Below, piece by piece: positions 44,565 to 63,503 of a stretch of 64,000 bases of DNA (position 1 is the first letter of the stretch; every line of letters begins with the position of its first letter). The notes under the pieces are model-generated. The model ran no database searches. It saw only the letters and a list, made by a program, of their open reading frames with translations, and was not told the origin of the DNA. Source of the DNA: Glandiceps talaboti (lineage: Eukaryota; Hemichordata; Enteropneusta; Spengelidae); assembly GCF_964340395.1 (NCBI RefSeq), contig NC_135568.1, positions 8,908,776 to 8,972,775 on the forward strand, read 5' to 3'. The translations under genes were made by a program, and so were the position numbers.

Positions 44565-44648
44565 AAGTTAACTTTTACTTCCGTGAGGATCAGTCTGGTT
44601 TTTACTTAATAGTCTGAACACACAGATTGCAAGTAAACAGTGAAAGTC
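44565..44648 (+). promoter_or_regulatory. Promoter and 5' UTR of C1q gene 2
   Basis: TTTTACTTCCGTGAGGATCAGTCTG-type block, shown here as TTTTACTTCCGTGAGGATCA, then TCTGAACACACAGATTGC and AGTGAAAGTC before the ATG. ACTTCCG is an ETS-core match on the minus strand. The block is shared with C1q gene 3. No clear TATA box. Confidence 0.5.
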
Positions 44649-45003
44649 ATGGCAATATCTAGCGTAGCAGTTCTTGTTATGTTCTTTGTCTTCGCTGTGA
44701 CTGGCCAACCAACCACTGCAGCTAACAGAGGCTGGGCAGATTTCCAAAGTCGATACATTGAAGACGGCAGATGTGCCTATACATTTATTCTACCAGACAA
44801 AGAACAACAGTCCTGTGGTAAAGATTATGACGATGCTCTGCAGACTGTGACTGATAGAGTGACAACACTGGAAACACAGCAACCACCAAATCTCGATGCC
44901 ACTCTACAGAGTTTGTTGGAGACCCAGGAGACTTTGTTAGGGAGAGTAGCAGAACTGGAAACGCAGCAAATGTTAAATCAACCACCACCTACTTATCCAA
45001 CAG
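44649..45003 (+). CDS. C1q gene 2, exon 1 (signal, CAYTFILP motif, coiled coil)
   Basis: The donor is ACAG|GTAACG, the same phase-1 position as in the other two genes. This exon is 87 bases longer than that of gene 1, mostly because of the CAYTFILP segment. Confidence 0.92.
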
Positions 45004-46289
45004 GTAACGATAGTAGTTTTGCAAATGCCGAATAATATTGATGAGATTATACAGTTTGGCCATAGACCCTTTCGTGTAAGGTCTATGGTTTGGATTAGCT
45101 AAGGTTTGATAATTGATCCTGTGCTATAATTACATTCAATCGAATGAATGAGTGGACCTGCTAAAACACTTTTTTAAAAAGTGACATGAGAGATAGCATT
45201 GCATAGCATTGTATATATAAGTAGGACTTGAAATCATACATTAATTGGGAATCGATTCAAATAATTAAGTGCCAACTGGAGCATCTATAAAATTAAAATA
45301 TAAGTCTTAGATCATAGCAAATAACACTGAAATAGACGGAAATTCATTTTGCTAATAAAACATGTTTTCATGGTGCAATTTGTCAATAGTGATGTATCTA
45401 TTTACAGGAACAATGAACTATAAAAAAATAATGTAACAATGGATTTATTTTTTATTTATTTTTATTGAAATCAAATTTGGAAGTGACATATTAAAATATC
45501 TATATATACTAATCATGGTATCCTTACGTGCTTTGGATTCAAGTTTATATGTACATTATGTAACAGCTGCAGAATACCTTGATCTCTTCTTATAGAACAG
45601 AACATAATATATTTGCTTCATAATTTAACTTCATATTTTTTATACACAGGATTCAAGCACGAAATTCAATTTTCAAGTATTGTCAAAAACAATTGATGAG
45701 TTAATTATCATGGATGTCAATTTTCAGTTCATACCTGATTTTAACTCTGTACACTGCAAGTCATGAGTAGCATTCTCAGTTGCCAACACAACACTCATGG
45801 AACCTGTGCATAACCTAACACTTCGTCTTTTTTTAAATTTTGAATCTTATAGAAATCCCACTTCCTGACCCTCATGAGCAGAGAGTTGCATTTTCGGTTG
45901 TCAGGACAACATCCCTGGGACCCGTGTCTAGTGATACAGTGATTGTTTATGATAAAGTGTATTCTAATGATGGAAATGGTTATAACACATCTACTGGTAA
46001 ATTTACATGCCCTGTCAGTGGTATGTATTACTTCATGATTTCTGCATTACGACAGTCTAGCAGCTATCACTTACATGTGTGTTTGATAAAGAACACTACC
46101 AAGTTACCCTGTATATATGCACATAATTCAGGTGGTAGGTCCCATGGTGCTGCATCTAACAGTGTAATCATAGATATAGATCATGGAGATGAAATCTGGG
46201 TTAGACTTGTCAGTGGTTATGCTGTGTACAGTGATATCTATGAATACACAACCTTTACTGGTTACCTGTTGTATTCAATTACACAATAA
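44649..46289 (+). CDS. Secreted coiled-coil C1q-domain protein 2 with angiopoietin-like motif (two exons)
   Basis: Exons 44649-45003 and 45853-46289 join in phase 1 to give 263 residues. Residues 1-20 are a signal peptide ending VTGQ. Residues about 39-57 read GRCAYTFILPDKEQQSCG, which closely resembles the N-terminal segment before the coiled coil of angiopoietins. Residues about 66-112 form a coiled coil (TVTDRVTTLETQQ and SLLETQETLLGRVAELETQQ). The C1q domain has FTCPVSGMYYF and ends FTGYLLYSITQ. The C1q exon is closest to that of gene 1, while the stalk is closest to gene 3. Likely a secreted oligomer. The motif suggests an extra disulfide-linked multimerisation site, by analogy with angiopoietins. 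Confidence 0.93.
45004..45852 (+). other. C1q gene 2 intron
   Basis: 849 bases, AT-rich. It includes the CATAGACC hairpin at 45060-45088. Confidence 0.85.
45060..45088. repeat. Short hairpin, CATAGAC family member 2
   Basis: CCATAGACC and GGTCTATGG, perfect 9-base arms with an 11-base loop. Confidence 0.7.
45853..46289 (+). CDS. C1q gene 2, exon 2 (C1q domain)
   Basis: The acceptor is AATCTTATAG. It begins IPLPDPHEQRVAFSVVRTTS, very close to gene 1, and ends at TAA 46287-46289 inside an AATAAA. A second AATAAA is at 46310. Confidence 0.93.
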
Positions 46290-46329
46290 ACAAAGAGTCT
46301 GGAACATTAAATAAACACTAATAACAGAT

Positions 46330-48380
46330 CATAGTTAACTCCTGTAGTGTTACATTCTTGCAATAGAAAAACTTAATTATAACAAGAAATTTGAAATTTT
46401 AATTTAATTTAAGTGGCTGCAAATGCCTTAAATTGACCTTTTTTTCAGTCTGTTCCCTTCAGATTTACTTCACGAGTTTTCGAGTATTTCCGGTCCCAAC
46501 TAGACCACAGGATTTTGTGACGTCATAAAGAGAACTCGTTAGCACTAAGGCTATGATGAGCGTAGTCAATAGGTGAATTAAAACTCAACAGCGTTGTGAA
46601 TAAATACATTACTGGTGGTTGTAATAGACATCAGTAAACAAAAACTACAGTCTACATGTCTTATTAACCAACATTTAATGATATTTACTCACACTGTCTG
46701 ACTAATTGTCAGTGGGTAAATGCTAAAATACTGTGTCCCCATATTATGGCAAAATAAATCAAAACGGCTAGACTAGATATACAAAAACACTTGTAATGTC
46801 GGCTGTTTCACATGCAATGACTTTTATTTATCTGATTTTTTATCTTAAACTCTTCCAAGCCACCTCTTCCTATATCTGGCCGAATCATACACAGAGATGT
46901 ACAATTATTACAGTAGGGGGGAGAGGACGTATGTAGGAGCTGGTGTCCCCTCATATTACGTGTCTCGTCTCATTTTATCCCTTTAAATGTATAAAACAGA
47001 AAGATATGTTAATTCAGACACAAGTATACATTCTCTTGGCTATCCATGTTTTATACTAAGTAAATGAAGTGGTGACCATGTAATTAATGTTGCAATGGTA
47101 AACAACTGGTCCCAAGGCTTAGTTTTAGTTCAAAGAGTAAAAACCAAGAGTAAAATATTTCAAGGTCTCTACTTTTATTTTCAGATTAGAATTTTCCATT
47201 CATCAGAATCCCCCCCCCCCATCATATCCCAAAATATGTTCATAGCCACCTCCCAATCATTAATTCTGCTTGTACACTTATTTGTAACATATTTCGATAT
47301 CTGCATGGTTTTAAAAGAAATCGTCAAAATGAGTGTATTAAAAATTATGTAAATCTGTATATAGTCTATGCATGATATTATTGAGATATCTAAAACAAAA
47401 AAATTATTATTATTATGGTATATTGTAAGGCCGTACACAATTCTATGTTTCTTATGATCCTATATTTCTTCACTGTGGTGATATTTTTAAAAAACGACGC
47501 CCTCTGTGGCAGGATTAGAAAATATAATGTCACTGATGGGACCCAACGAGGTCATACTGAGCTTAAATTATCGTTTATTGCTAATTTGTAAATTCTAAAA
47601 AGAACTAATGATTCCAAGTTTCCTTCTGACTTTAATATTTCTAATTCATTCAGAATGTTAAAGTACGATATGATTTGAAAGTATCACAAACATGTACTCG
47701 TACACTTTTTAACCGACCAAACGTGAACCGACGCATCATTTTAAAGGTGTGATGAGAAGCATAGAATTAAGTATGGTGCCCTCAACGGTTCAACATTATT
47801 ATGGCATATTAGATTTATAGTTTATTATGTATTTTTTATTGATCCTAACGCTTTACATCTAAATAGTTTTGATTTTATTATTACAAACATTATTAAATAC
47901 TCTTATTATCTGATATAAATATCAAATATATAAACTAGATGGAATAATTTGAGTGATTTCATACAAATATGAAATTATAGTAATGACTTCAATATGATAA
48001 AAAGTATCAAATCAACACTGGTTTTGGGTTTTGAAGGAGTTATTTTTAATGTTTTTATATGAAGTGTAGTTTTAAGAATAATAAAGTTTTTAATGAAATG
48101 TAAGATTTTGGTTCCTATTATTAGACTATTGTTGGCAGTCATAATAAAGAATCTGACCTACTTTGTCAAATAATGGTTTCTGTTGAATTCTGTGTAAAGT
48201 TAGAAAATCTTTCAAATCCTTGTCACACAAAAACAAAATCTAGGTAGAATGATGTTACAATGTAATGTTATGTTTTATTTATGAGTCATGACATGTGTAA
48301 AAGGCCAAACATAATTGTACCACAGGGATTTGGAAAATGTCTTTGTATTTGCTTATAATTTCTCTTTATTGATTACTTTT
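46330..48380. other. Intergenic sequence, no feature recognised
   Basis: AT-rich. Short frames at 47.1-47.4 kb on both strands overlap each other and lack domains. Confidence 0.5.
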
Positions 48381-48387
48381 TTTGGTC

Positions 48388-51139
48388 AGTGTTTACTTGT
48401 CACTGTAGTAACAACATAATGACCTGGTCAGTGTTTACTTGTCACTGTCTGTAGTGACAACATAATGACCTGGTCAGTGTTTACTTGTCACTGTAGTGAC
48501 AACATAATGACCTGGTCAGTGTTTACTTGTCACTGTCTGTAGTGACAACATAATGACCTGGTCAGTGTTTACTTGTCACTGTAGTGACAATATAATGACC
48601 TGGTCAGTGTTTACTTGTCACTGTAGTGACAACATAATGACCTGGTCAGTGTTTACTTGTCACTATCTGTAGTGACAACATAATGACCTGGTCAGTGTTT
48701 ACTTGTCACTGTAGTGACAACATAATGACCTGGTCAGTGTTTACTTGTCACTGTAGTGACAACATAATGACCTGGTCAGTGTTTACTTGTCACTATCTGT
48801 AGTGACAACATAATGACCTGGTCAGTGTTTACTTGTCACTGTCTGTAGTGACAACATAATGACCTGGTCAGTGTTTACTTGTCACTGTCTGTAGTGACAA
48901 CATAATGGCCTGGTTAGTGTTTACTTGTCACTGTAGTGACAACATAATGACCTGGTCAGTGTTTACTTGTCACTATCTGTAGTGATAACATAATGACCTG
49001 GTCAGTGTTTACTTGTCACTGTAGTGACAACATAATGACCTGGTCAGTGTTTACTTGTTACTGTAGTGACAACATAATGACCTGGTCAGTGTTTACTTGT
49101 CACTGTCTGTAGTGACAACATAATGACCTGGTCAGTGTTTACTTGTCACTGTCTGTAGTGACAACATAATGACCTGGTTAGTGTTTACTTGTCACTATCT
49201 GTAGTGACAACATAATGACCTGGTCAGTGTTTACTTGTCACTCTCCATAGTGATAACATAATGACCTGGTCAGTGTTTACTTGTCACTGTCTGTAGTGAC
49301 AACATAATGACCTGGTCAGTGTTTACTTGTCACTGTCTGTAGTGATAACATAATGACCTGGTCAGTGTTTACTTGTCACTGTCTGTAGTGACAACATAAT
49401 GACCTGGTCAGTGTTTACTTGTCACTATCTGTAGTGACAACATAATGACCTGGTCAGTATTTACTTGTCTCTGTCTGTAGTGATAACATAATGACCTGGT
49501 CAGTGTTTACTTGTCACTGTCTGTAGTGATAACATAATGGCCTGGTCAGTGTTTACTTGTCACTATCTGTAGTGATAACATAATGACCTGGTCAGTGTTT
49601 ACTTGTCACTATCTGTAGTGATAACATAATGACCTGGTCAGTGTTTACTTGTCACTGTAGTGATAACATAATGACCTGGTCAGTGTTTACTTGCCAGTCT
49701 GTAGTGACAACATAATGACCTGGTCAGTGTTTACTTGTCACTGTCTGTAGTGATAACATAATGACCTGGTCAGTGTTTACTTGTCACTGTCTGTAGTGAC
49801 AACATAATGACCAGGTTAGTGTTTACTTGTCACTGTAGTGACAACATAATGACCTGGTCAGTGTTTACTTGTCACTATCTGTAGTGATAACATAATGACC
49901 TGGTCAGTGTTTACTTGTCACTATCTGTAGTGATAACATAATGACCTGGTCAGTGTTTACTTGTCACTGTAGTGACAACATAATGACCTGGTCAGTGTTT
50001 ACTTGTCACTGTCTGTAGTGATAACATAATGACCTGGTCAGTGTTTACTTGTCACTGTCTGTAGTGACAACATAATGACCTGGTTAGTGTGTACTTGTCT
50101 CTGTCTATAGTGACAACATAATGACCTGGTCAGTGTTTACTTGTCACTATCTGTAGTGATAACATAATGACCTGGTCAGTGTTTACTTGTCACTGTCTGT
50201 AGTGATAACATAATGACCTGGTCAGTGTTTACTTGTCACTGTCTGTAGTGATAACATAATGACCTGGTCAGTGTTTACTTGTCACTATCTGTAGTGATAA
50301 CATAATGACCTGGTCAGTGTTTACTTGTCACTGTCTGTAGTGATAACATAATGACCTGGTCAGTGTTTACTTGTCACTATCTGTAGTGATAACATAATGA
50401 CCTGGTCAGTGTTTACTTGTCACTGTCTGTAGTGACAACATAATGACCTGGTCAGTGTTTACTTGTCACTATCTGTAGTGACAACATAATGACCTGGTCA
50501 GTGTTTTCTTGTCACTGTCTGTAGTGATAACATAATGACCTGGTCAGTGTTTACTTGTCACTGTAGTGACAATATAATGACCTGGTCAGTGTTTACTTGT
50601 CACTGTAGTGACAACATAATGACCTGGTCAGTGTTTACTTGTCACTATCTGTAGTGACAACATAATGACCTGGTCAGTGTTTACTTGTCACTGTAGTGAC
50701 AACATAATGACCTGGTCAGTGTTTACTTGTCACTGTAGTGACAACATAATGACCTGGTCAGTGTTTACTTGTCACTATCTGTAGTGACAACATAATGACC
50801 TGGTCAGTGTTTACTTGTCACTGTCTGTAGTGACAACATAATGGCCTGGTTAGTGTTTACTTGTCACTGTCTGTAGTGACAACATAATGACCTGGTCAGT
50901 GTTTACTTGTCACTGTAGTGACAACATAATGACCTGGTCAGTGTTTACTTGTCACTGTCTGTAGTGACAACATAATGACCTGGTTAGTGTTTACTTGTCA
51001 CTATCTGTAGTGACAACATAATGACCTGGTCAGTGTTTACTTGTCACTGTCTGTAGTGACAACATAATGGCCTGGTTAGTGTTTACTTGTCACTGTCTGT
51101 AGTGACAACATAATGACCTGGTCAGTGTTTACTTGTCAC
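48388..51139. repeat. 2.75-kb minisatellite of 42- and 46-bp units, about 60 copies
   Basis: The unit is GACCTGGTCAGTGTTTACTT followed by GTCACT, then either GTCTGT or ATCTGT (46-bp form) or GT (42-bp form), then AGTGACAACATAAT. TTGTCACT and AGTGACAA are an inverted pair in every unit. Variants such as GATAACATAAT, GGCCTGG and AATATAAT mark individual units and allow larger duplications to be traced. There is no coding capacity. Confidence 0.97.
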
Positions 51140-51911
51140 TAAAATAAAACCTCAAATCAAGATATTTGACATTCAACAGAGGAATAAGTAAAATCATGAC
51201 ACCTGTAGTAAATGTATCAAAACCTAATTCATTTTATTATCATCAACTTATACATAAAATCACTTGAAATTCTAAAGAATCTGCATTTCATAATTTACAT
51301 TAAAACCTTCATAAATAAATTATATAATTCAGGTTTTGAGCAATATTTGACCAACTTAAAGATCTTTATAAAATTATAGAAAAGTACAATTTATTACTTT
51401 GCAGTAAGTCTTTCATAGATAATGTAAATAATTCACATGTTGAGTCCATTTCCTTTTTTGGATATAAATATATGATTTATTGAACTTACAATGTTATCTA
51501 GAAACTTGCATCATGGGTTATTGTATTTTTATTGCAGTATTCTTTCTGACCAAACTGTTACAAGGTCAGTCATGAGCCCCCCCCCCACCCCACCCCCCCC
51601 CACCCCCCACCCCTTCCCCTCAAGGTGCAAGTTTCTTTTATGAGATGAAAATTAATCTAATCAGTGTTCTGCGGTATTGTTATCAACATGTTTGAATAGC
51701 ACCATTTCAATTACTAAATACTGAATGCAAATCTGAGTCCGTTAGTACTTCTAGGATGAAGATGTTTTCCTAATGGTCACCTACAATCACGTTTTCACTG
51801 GTTCTTTATCCAGGAGCATTGTATCACATCATATTTGTACTGGTGAAATTATCTGAGGCAGAATTGGAGCATGAATTGCAACTAGGATTATCTCATTTTA
51901 TCTCATTGATA
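51140..51911. other. 3' flank of the methyltransferase gene
   Basis: AT-rich, with a C-rich run at 51578-51612. It probably holds the methyltransferase 3' UTR on the minus strand. No other feature. Confidence 0.5.
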
Positions 51912-59188
<7,277 letters not shown>

Positions 59189-59904
59189 ATCGCTTGTTTG
59201 TAGTTCCAAGAAATAACGTAAAGGTATGCACTGCACATACATAGCCTTGAAAATATTAGGGCGTAAGTCAGTCCAAAACTTACCGTAGTTGGCGCTATCT
59301 TGTAAACCTTCGCTTCAACTAAATCTCGTTTGCTGAGTCGTGCAATAGAATGCTCAATCTATCGCTTTGACAATGATATGATTCTTGTTGAACATTACGA
59401 ATAAAGTTTACTCGATTCAACAGGTAAACTAAAACGCGTAAGTGTATGAAAACTTGCTTATAAATATCAACATTATCAAAAAATCAACATTACTGTATAC
59501 TCACGTAGAGTACGAGATTCAACAACTGCACATGCGCACACTAATGTTAATTTCTTAATATTTTGACCCAGATGTCACGCATTTCTAGGAATGTATGATA
59601 ATTTACCGCTTTGATAGGGCGATACATTTATGAATTTTGTGTCTGATAGTTTGACATCGAAATGAAACACACATAAGGTAAGTCCGTCTTGTTAAAAATG
59701 ATCGACATGGTGAGTTTCAGCAGTTGATGGGTGACTAGTTCACATACATGATACATATTGTCGAATGTGCCCTGCCTACACATGTATGTCGGATTATTTT
59801 AACATTTATTGAGGCACTTGTCTGTTTTTTGTATCATGGACACTCGTCTAGAGTAAAAAATATCGTAATGTGATGTTTCTGTAGTAGTTTCCTCCTTACT
59901 GTTT

Positions 59905-60065
59905 AAACTTTAACGAGGAACTTGGTGTCAACGTAACGCGTTGGCGCATTTTCCGACGAGTACGAGCGTCACGTTTACATTTCATTGGCGATATGTTTAT
60001 GATGGTTAATGAATGAATCATTGAATGATATCACCGATGACGTAGTCTGCACCGCGTGTCATCCA
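59905..60065. promoter_or_regulatory. CpG-rich patch, candidate promoter
   Basis: TCAACGTAACGCGTTGGCGC, TTTTCCGACGAGTACGAGCG and GATGACGTAGTCTGCACCGC pack many CpGs into a CpG-poor neighbourhood. TGACGT is a CRE-like core. It lies between the divergent genes, 0.7 kb from the methyltransferase start and 1.4 kb from SLC35F5. Inference from composition. Confidence 0.35.
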
Positions 60066-60245
60066 ATGCCATGATCCGTATTCGACATTCAGTTCCCATT
60101 AAAAACTGTAGATAACTCCGTTAAAATTTCCCATTTGACAGCCCATGATATTAACATAAACTAATTTAACAGGTTGTTGAAAATGACTGATTTTTATTTC
60201 GTTATTACAATTTATATGATAATATCATATCACCAACGTTGAAAT

Positions 60246-60432
60246 CACAGGCACTTGAACTGATATCTATGAAAATATGAATAAAACATTCTAATGTACA
60301 CCTCTATCAGTGTCTATCTTTGAATGTAACATAACAGCATATATCTTGATTTTGTATACTATCCTATCCACTACTAGTGTACATTGTTCTGTTTTGTTAA
60401 TATTTTCATAGATATCGGTTCAAGTGCTTGTG
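60246..60432. mobile_element. Complete MITE with 54-bp TIRs and perfect 8-bp target duplication
   Basis: The left arm CACAGGCACTTGAACTGATA... and right arm ...GATATCGGTTCAAGTGCTTGTG (quoted in part: TTCAAGTGCTTGTG) pair over about 54 bases with few mismatches, around an 80-base centre. GTTGAAAT stands on both sides exactly (60238-60245 and 60433-60440). The 8-bp duplication suggests a hAT-type source. It has the same CACAGG terminus as the palindromic element at 58901. Confidence 0.92.
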
Positions 60433-61012
60433 GTTGAAATGGATTGACGTGAGAAAAATTATTGATATATAAATTTTCATGTCTCACAAATACAGAAATG
60501 CTATTTATGCCTGCTATTGCTAATGAACTAAATTAATAACATATTTTATGTACTACTGGCAATATGTCAGAAGATGAAATATTAATGATTATAATACAGA
60601 CCGTAGACCGTCAACCAACACTATCTCCTGGTATTTCCAAATAATTACTGAGTACATTTCTGAGGTAGAAAAATAACTAAATTCGTACTTGAAGGGGATT
60701 TTATATTCAGCAACAGTCAAAGTTTTAAATCGTGATAAAAATGTCGTAAGCAATTCCTACTTGAAATTGATGACAATGTTATGGTGATGTTTAGGAGAAT
60801 TGTTGAATCATCAAATCACCCGAGATCTTGAGATTTGATTTCACTAGACTACCTATCACTCTGCATATACAAATTAAAATTGCCGAGTTCTTTTTACAAG
60901 ATCTCAATATAGCTCTATCAAGGGGTGTGTCACAAGGTGACATCATGATAGGATGTGGCCATGGTCTATAGTATAGTTTATCACATTGCCTAAAGCATAG
61001 ACCGTACCAGGG

Positions 61013-61051
61013 CATAGACAGTGGAGTCGATGTCTTCTTCCACTGTCTATG
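61013..61051. repeat. Short hairpin, CATAGAC family member 4
   Basis: CATAGACAGTGGA and TCCACTGTCTATG, perfect 13-base arms with a 13-base loop. A further unpaired CATAGACCGT lies at 60996. Confidence 0.75.
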
Positions 61052-61177
61052 GTCAGGGTAACCCAGCTGAGTCATTGCTCCTTATTGTTTGTCACATGAC
61101 AATGGCATGTTAACAGCCACAAATTACCATAAAACTCCCACAGGTAAAGATCATTAACATATTTGTATTGTCAGTGT

Positions 61178-61412
61178 GGTAAAAGTAGGTAAAATATACT
61201 GAGTTCCCCAGATAATTTATTGGGTTCCCACTAAAACTGGGTTTAGAAATCTGTATAAATTGTACCAGATTTCCACCCTGTTATTTGGGTTTCCTGCTAA
61301 CACTACAATACTGGTATAGAAATCCATTCAAGTTTTACCAGATTTGCACCCTCTGTCACTAAGTTACGGTGACTAAGTTCCCAAACCTTTAAGTTAGTAA
61401 AAAAAACACTGA
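61178..61412 (-). repeat. Dispersed repeat B copy upstream of SLC35F5
   Basis: GTAGGTAAAATATACTGAGT, TTATTGGGTTCCCACTAAAA and TGACTAAGTTCCCAAACCTT are family B blocks in reverse. It ends 17 bases before the acceptor of the first coding SLC35F5 exon. Confidence 0.6.
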
Positions 61413-61447
61413 TTGTCTTTACCTTTCAGTTGTTGGTAATTTAGACG

Positions 61448-61564
61448 ATGGCAACTGTCAATTCCTACAGTTTAAATGTAGGCAGAAGCAGAAGAATAAC
61501 CATTGGTGTCATTATCCTGCTGGTCGTTGACCTCATATGGGTCGCTTCATCTGAAGTCACTAGG
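61448..61564 (+). CDS. SLC35F5: SLC35F5 coding exon 1
   Basis: The exon probably begins at 61430 after CTTTACCTTTCAG, with 18 bases of 5' UTR before ATG. The donor is AGG|GTAAGT. 39 codons. Confidence 0.92.
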
Positions 61565-63484
61565 GTAAGTCATATATTTCCATGAGAGATGTTTTATATG
61601 GAAGGGAATAAGCATTTAGGAATCATGAATATTCATTGTTCAACTGACTCCCATGATGCACTAGCCCATTGCTAGTAATTGTATGTGATGTAAAATCATG
61701 AAATAACTCACCAGAACTCATAGTTTATGTCTATTTCCGGGAGTAGTGTTCCCTCTATAGAAGGGGCTTATGTGAAACCCTCGAAGGGTTGAACTGATTG
61801 GAAAGCATATAAGTAACTACTAGTCATTATATTAGTCATTAGTAACACAGAAAAAAAAGTTTCATTGTTTATTGTTCTTTACCGAATCAAAACATTTTTT
61901 TTGCGAAAAACTTCACATTATACCATGCCAAGTACTAAATAAAAAGAACAGTAATTACCATAAATAGTAGCCTGGGTGGCAGGTTTGTTTTGTTGAGAAT
62001 TTAAAAAAAAATCGCCTTGTCACATTTTAGACAAACTGTCCTGATCAGAAACAATTCTCTCTTTTTTTGGCCAAAGCGTATGATAGGATTATTGGTACAA
62101 TGTGGTGCACAATACTCAGTCATAGCCTCAGCAATGTTCCCATACTTCTAACACGTTTACACTTCAGTGTATGTCATATAAATTGTGTATATTTATGGTA
62201 TTTTTGTGTTTGATATTTAACAGTATATTTTCAAAAATGAAGACTATGAGAAGCCATTCTTCAGCACTTATCTCAAGATATCTATGTTTATGCTGTATTT
62301 ACTGGGATTTCTGTTTTGGAGACCTTGGCGAGAACAGTGTTGTATGAAAGTTAGAACCAAGTCTGTCACTTTGGTAAGTTGTATATTTTGTAAGTAATTT
62401 GGAATTTCGCTGTAGGTTAGTACAAAAATCTTGAAAACACTGGGAAGCCGACAAATCAAAATATAAATTTTACTCCCAACCCCCAACCCCCCCCCCCCCC
62501 CCCCAACCCCATTAGGTACTATGTGGTGGGCATGATTTTTTATGATCTGTCTCTCTCCACGTATAGTCAAATGATCAGACTTTAATGAAAATCTAGCTAA
62601 ATCTTCTGCTGGGGAAAGGGTTAACAGTGCATGTCAGTTATTATCTATCGCACACAGACAGGCGATTGTAATTATTTACCTGTACTTAATTAAGTTTGCT
62701 ACAAATTCAACTTCTAGTCTGAAAGTTAGTCACGTAAGGATGTAATAATGTCATCAAATTTTCATAAACGCAGTTCAATACTGAAAACATTATTGCATAT
62801 GTGTATGTAAATGATATGCAAATGAGGACACAATCATTCGTTGTACACAAACGCACAAGAGCATACAGTATCGTGTTTATGGTAATTTACTTGTTTGGAT
62901 GAATGTAACGTAATAGTGATAACGACACCTTGCCACGTGAGTTCCAGAGTGGGTACTTGGGGTATCTGCATTCATGTTTGCAGTGTGTTCTGATACATTT
63001 TTCACAAGCATACATGTATGATAATGTCTACCAAGAACGTTGCAAGCACTCATGCAAATACCCTGAGTGTGCCACACTTGCACTCACGTGTCATGGGGTT
63101 CTGTCACCGTATAGCGTACCATTACAGTTTACAGTTAAAATACATCTGAAATGAGTCTGTCTGTCTGTCTGTCAGTGAACTGTACTTTATAATACATCCT
63201 ATAAACTTATGATGTTAACCGTCACAATTCCTTGAAAATGGCAGAAGAATTTAAGGAAACATTACAAAATTAAGTCACTTTGATTGTATACAGCTTGAGA
63301 CTTGTAATGATGAATAGACTTTTAATACACATTCCTAATTCTAAACGTATACCAAATTGTCAGAGTGCACTGTACATGATAATGATAAATAAAGAAATGT
63401 ACCATATATGTTTTGTTTTGTGTACAGAATATTGATCCTGAAACAGCTCTAGAAGAGAGTGATTTAGAACATGACAATGTTTTG
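61448..63484 (+). CDS. SLC35F5: Solute carrier family 35 member F5, N-terminal part (first three coding exons; continues off the window)
   Basis: Exons 61448-61564, 62224-62373 and 63428-63484 are all in phase 0 and join to 108 residues; the family is about 520 residues long, so the rest lies to the right. TM1 is about residues 18-35 ([20 protein letters not shown]) and TM2 about 60-78 ([20 protein letters not shown]). [20 protein letters not shown] is a strong match to SLC35F5 as I know it. The last exon is acidic ([19 protein letters not shown]), as expected for the cytoplasmic loop. SLC35 proteins are multi-pass transporters of the drug/metabolite superfamily; the F5 substrate is not established. 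An acceptor at 61429 just before the ATG implies a non-coding first exon upstream. Confidence 0.93.
61570..62223 (+). other. SLC35F5 intron
   Basis: 654 bases, AT-rich, no feature recognised. Confidence 0.85.
62224..62373 (+). CDS. SLC35F5: SLC35F5 coding exon 2
   Basis: The acceptor is TTTAACAG and the donor TTG|GTAAGT. 50 codons from [20 protein letters not shown] to RTKSVTL. Confidence 0.95.
62374..63427 (+). other. SLC35F5 intron with a C run and foldback repeat C copy 2
   Basis: 1.05 kb. A long C-rich run is at 62478-62511, and the octamer/foldback element at 62810-63102. Confidence 0.85.
62810..63102. mobile_element. Imperfect foldback repeat C with octamer flank, copy 2
   Basis: GATATGCAAATGAGGACACA at about 62813, then arms CACGTGAGTTCCAGAGTGGG (62934) and GCCACACTTGCACTCACGTG (ending 63090), imperfectly paired over about 60 bases. 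Related to 21819-22024. Confidence 0.65.
63428..63484 (+). CDS. SLC35F5: SLC35F5 coding exon 3
   Basis: The acceptor is TTTTGTGTACAG and the donor TTG|GTAAGT. The 19 codons encode [19 protein letters not shown]. Its 3' end and donor are copied several times downstream. Confidence 0.85.
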
Positions 63485-63503
63485 GTAAGTATGATGTGTT
63501 ATA

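Larger units (their letters stand above)
59190..61429. other. Divergent intergenic region between methyltransferase and SLC35F5
   Basis: About 2.2 kb. It should contain both promoters and any non-coding first exon of SLC35F5. It holds a CpG-rich patch (59905-60065), a complete MITE (60246-60432), a CATAGAC hairpin and a family B repeat. Confidence 0.7.
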
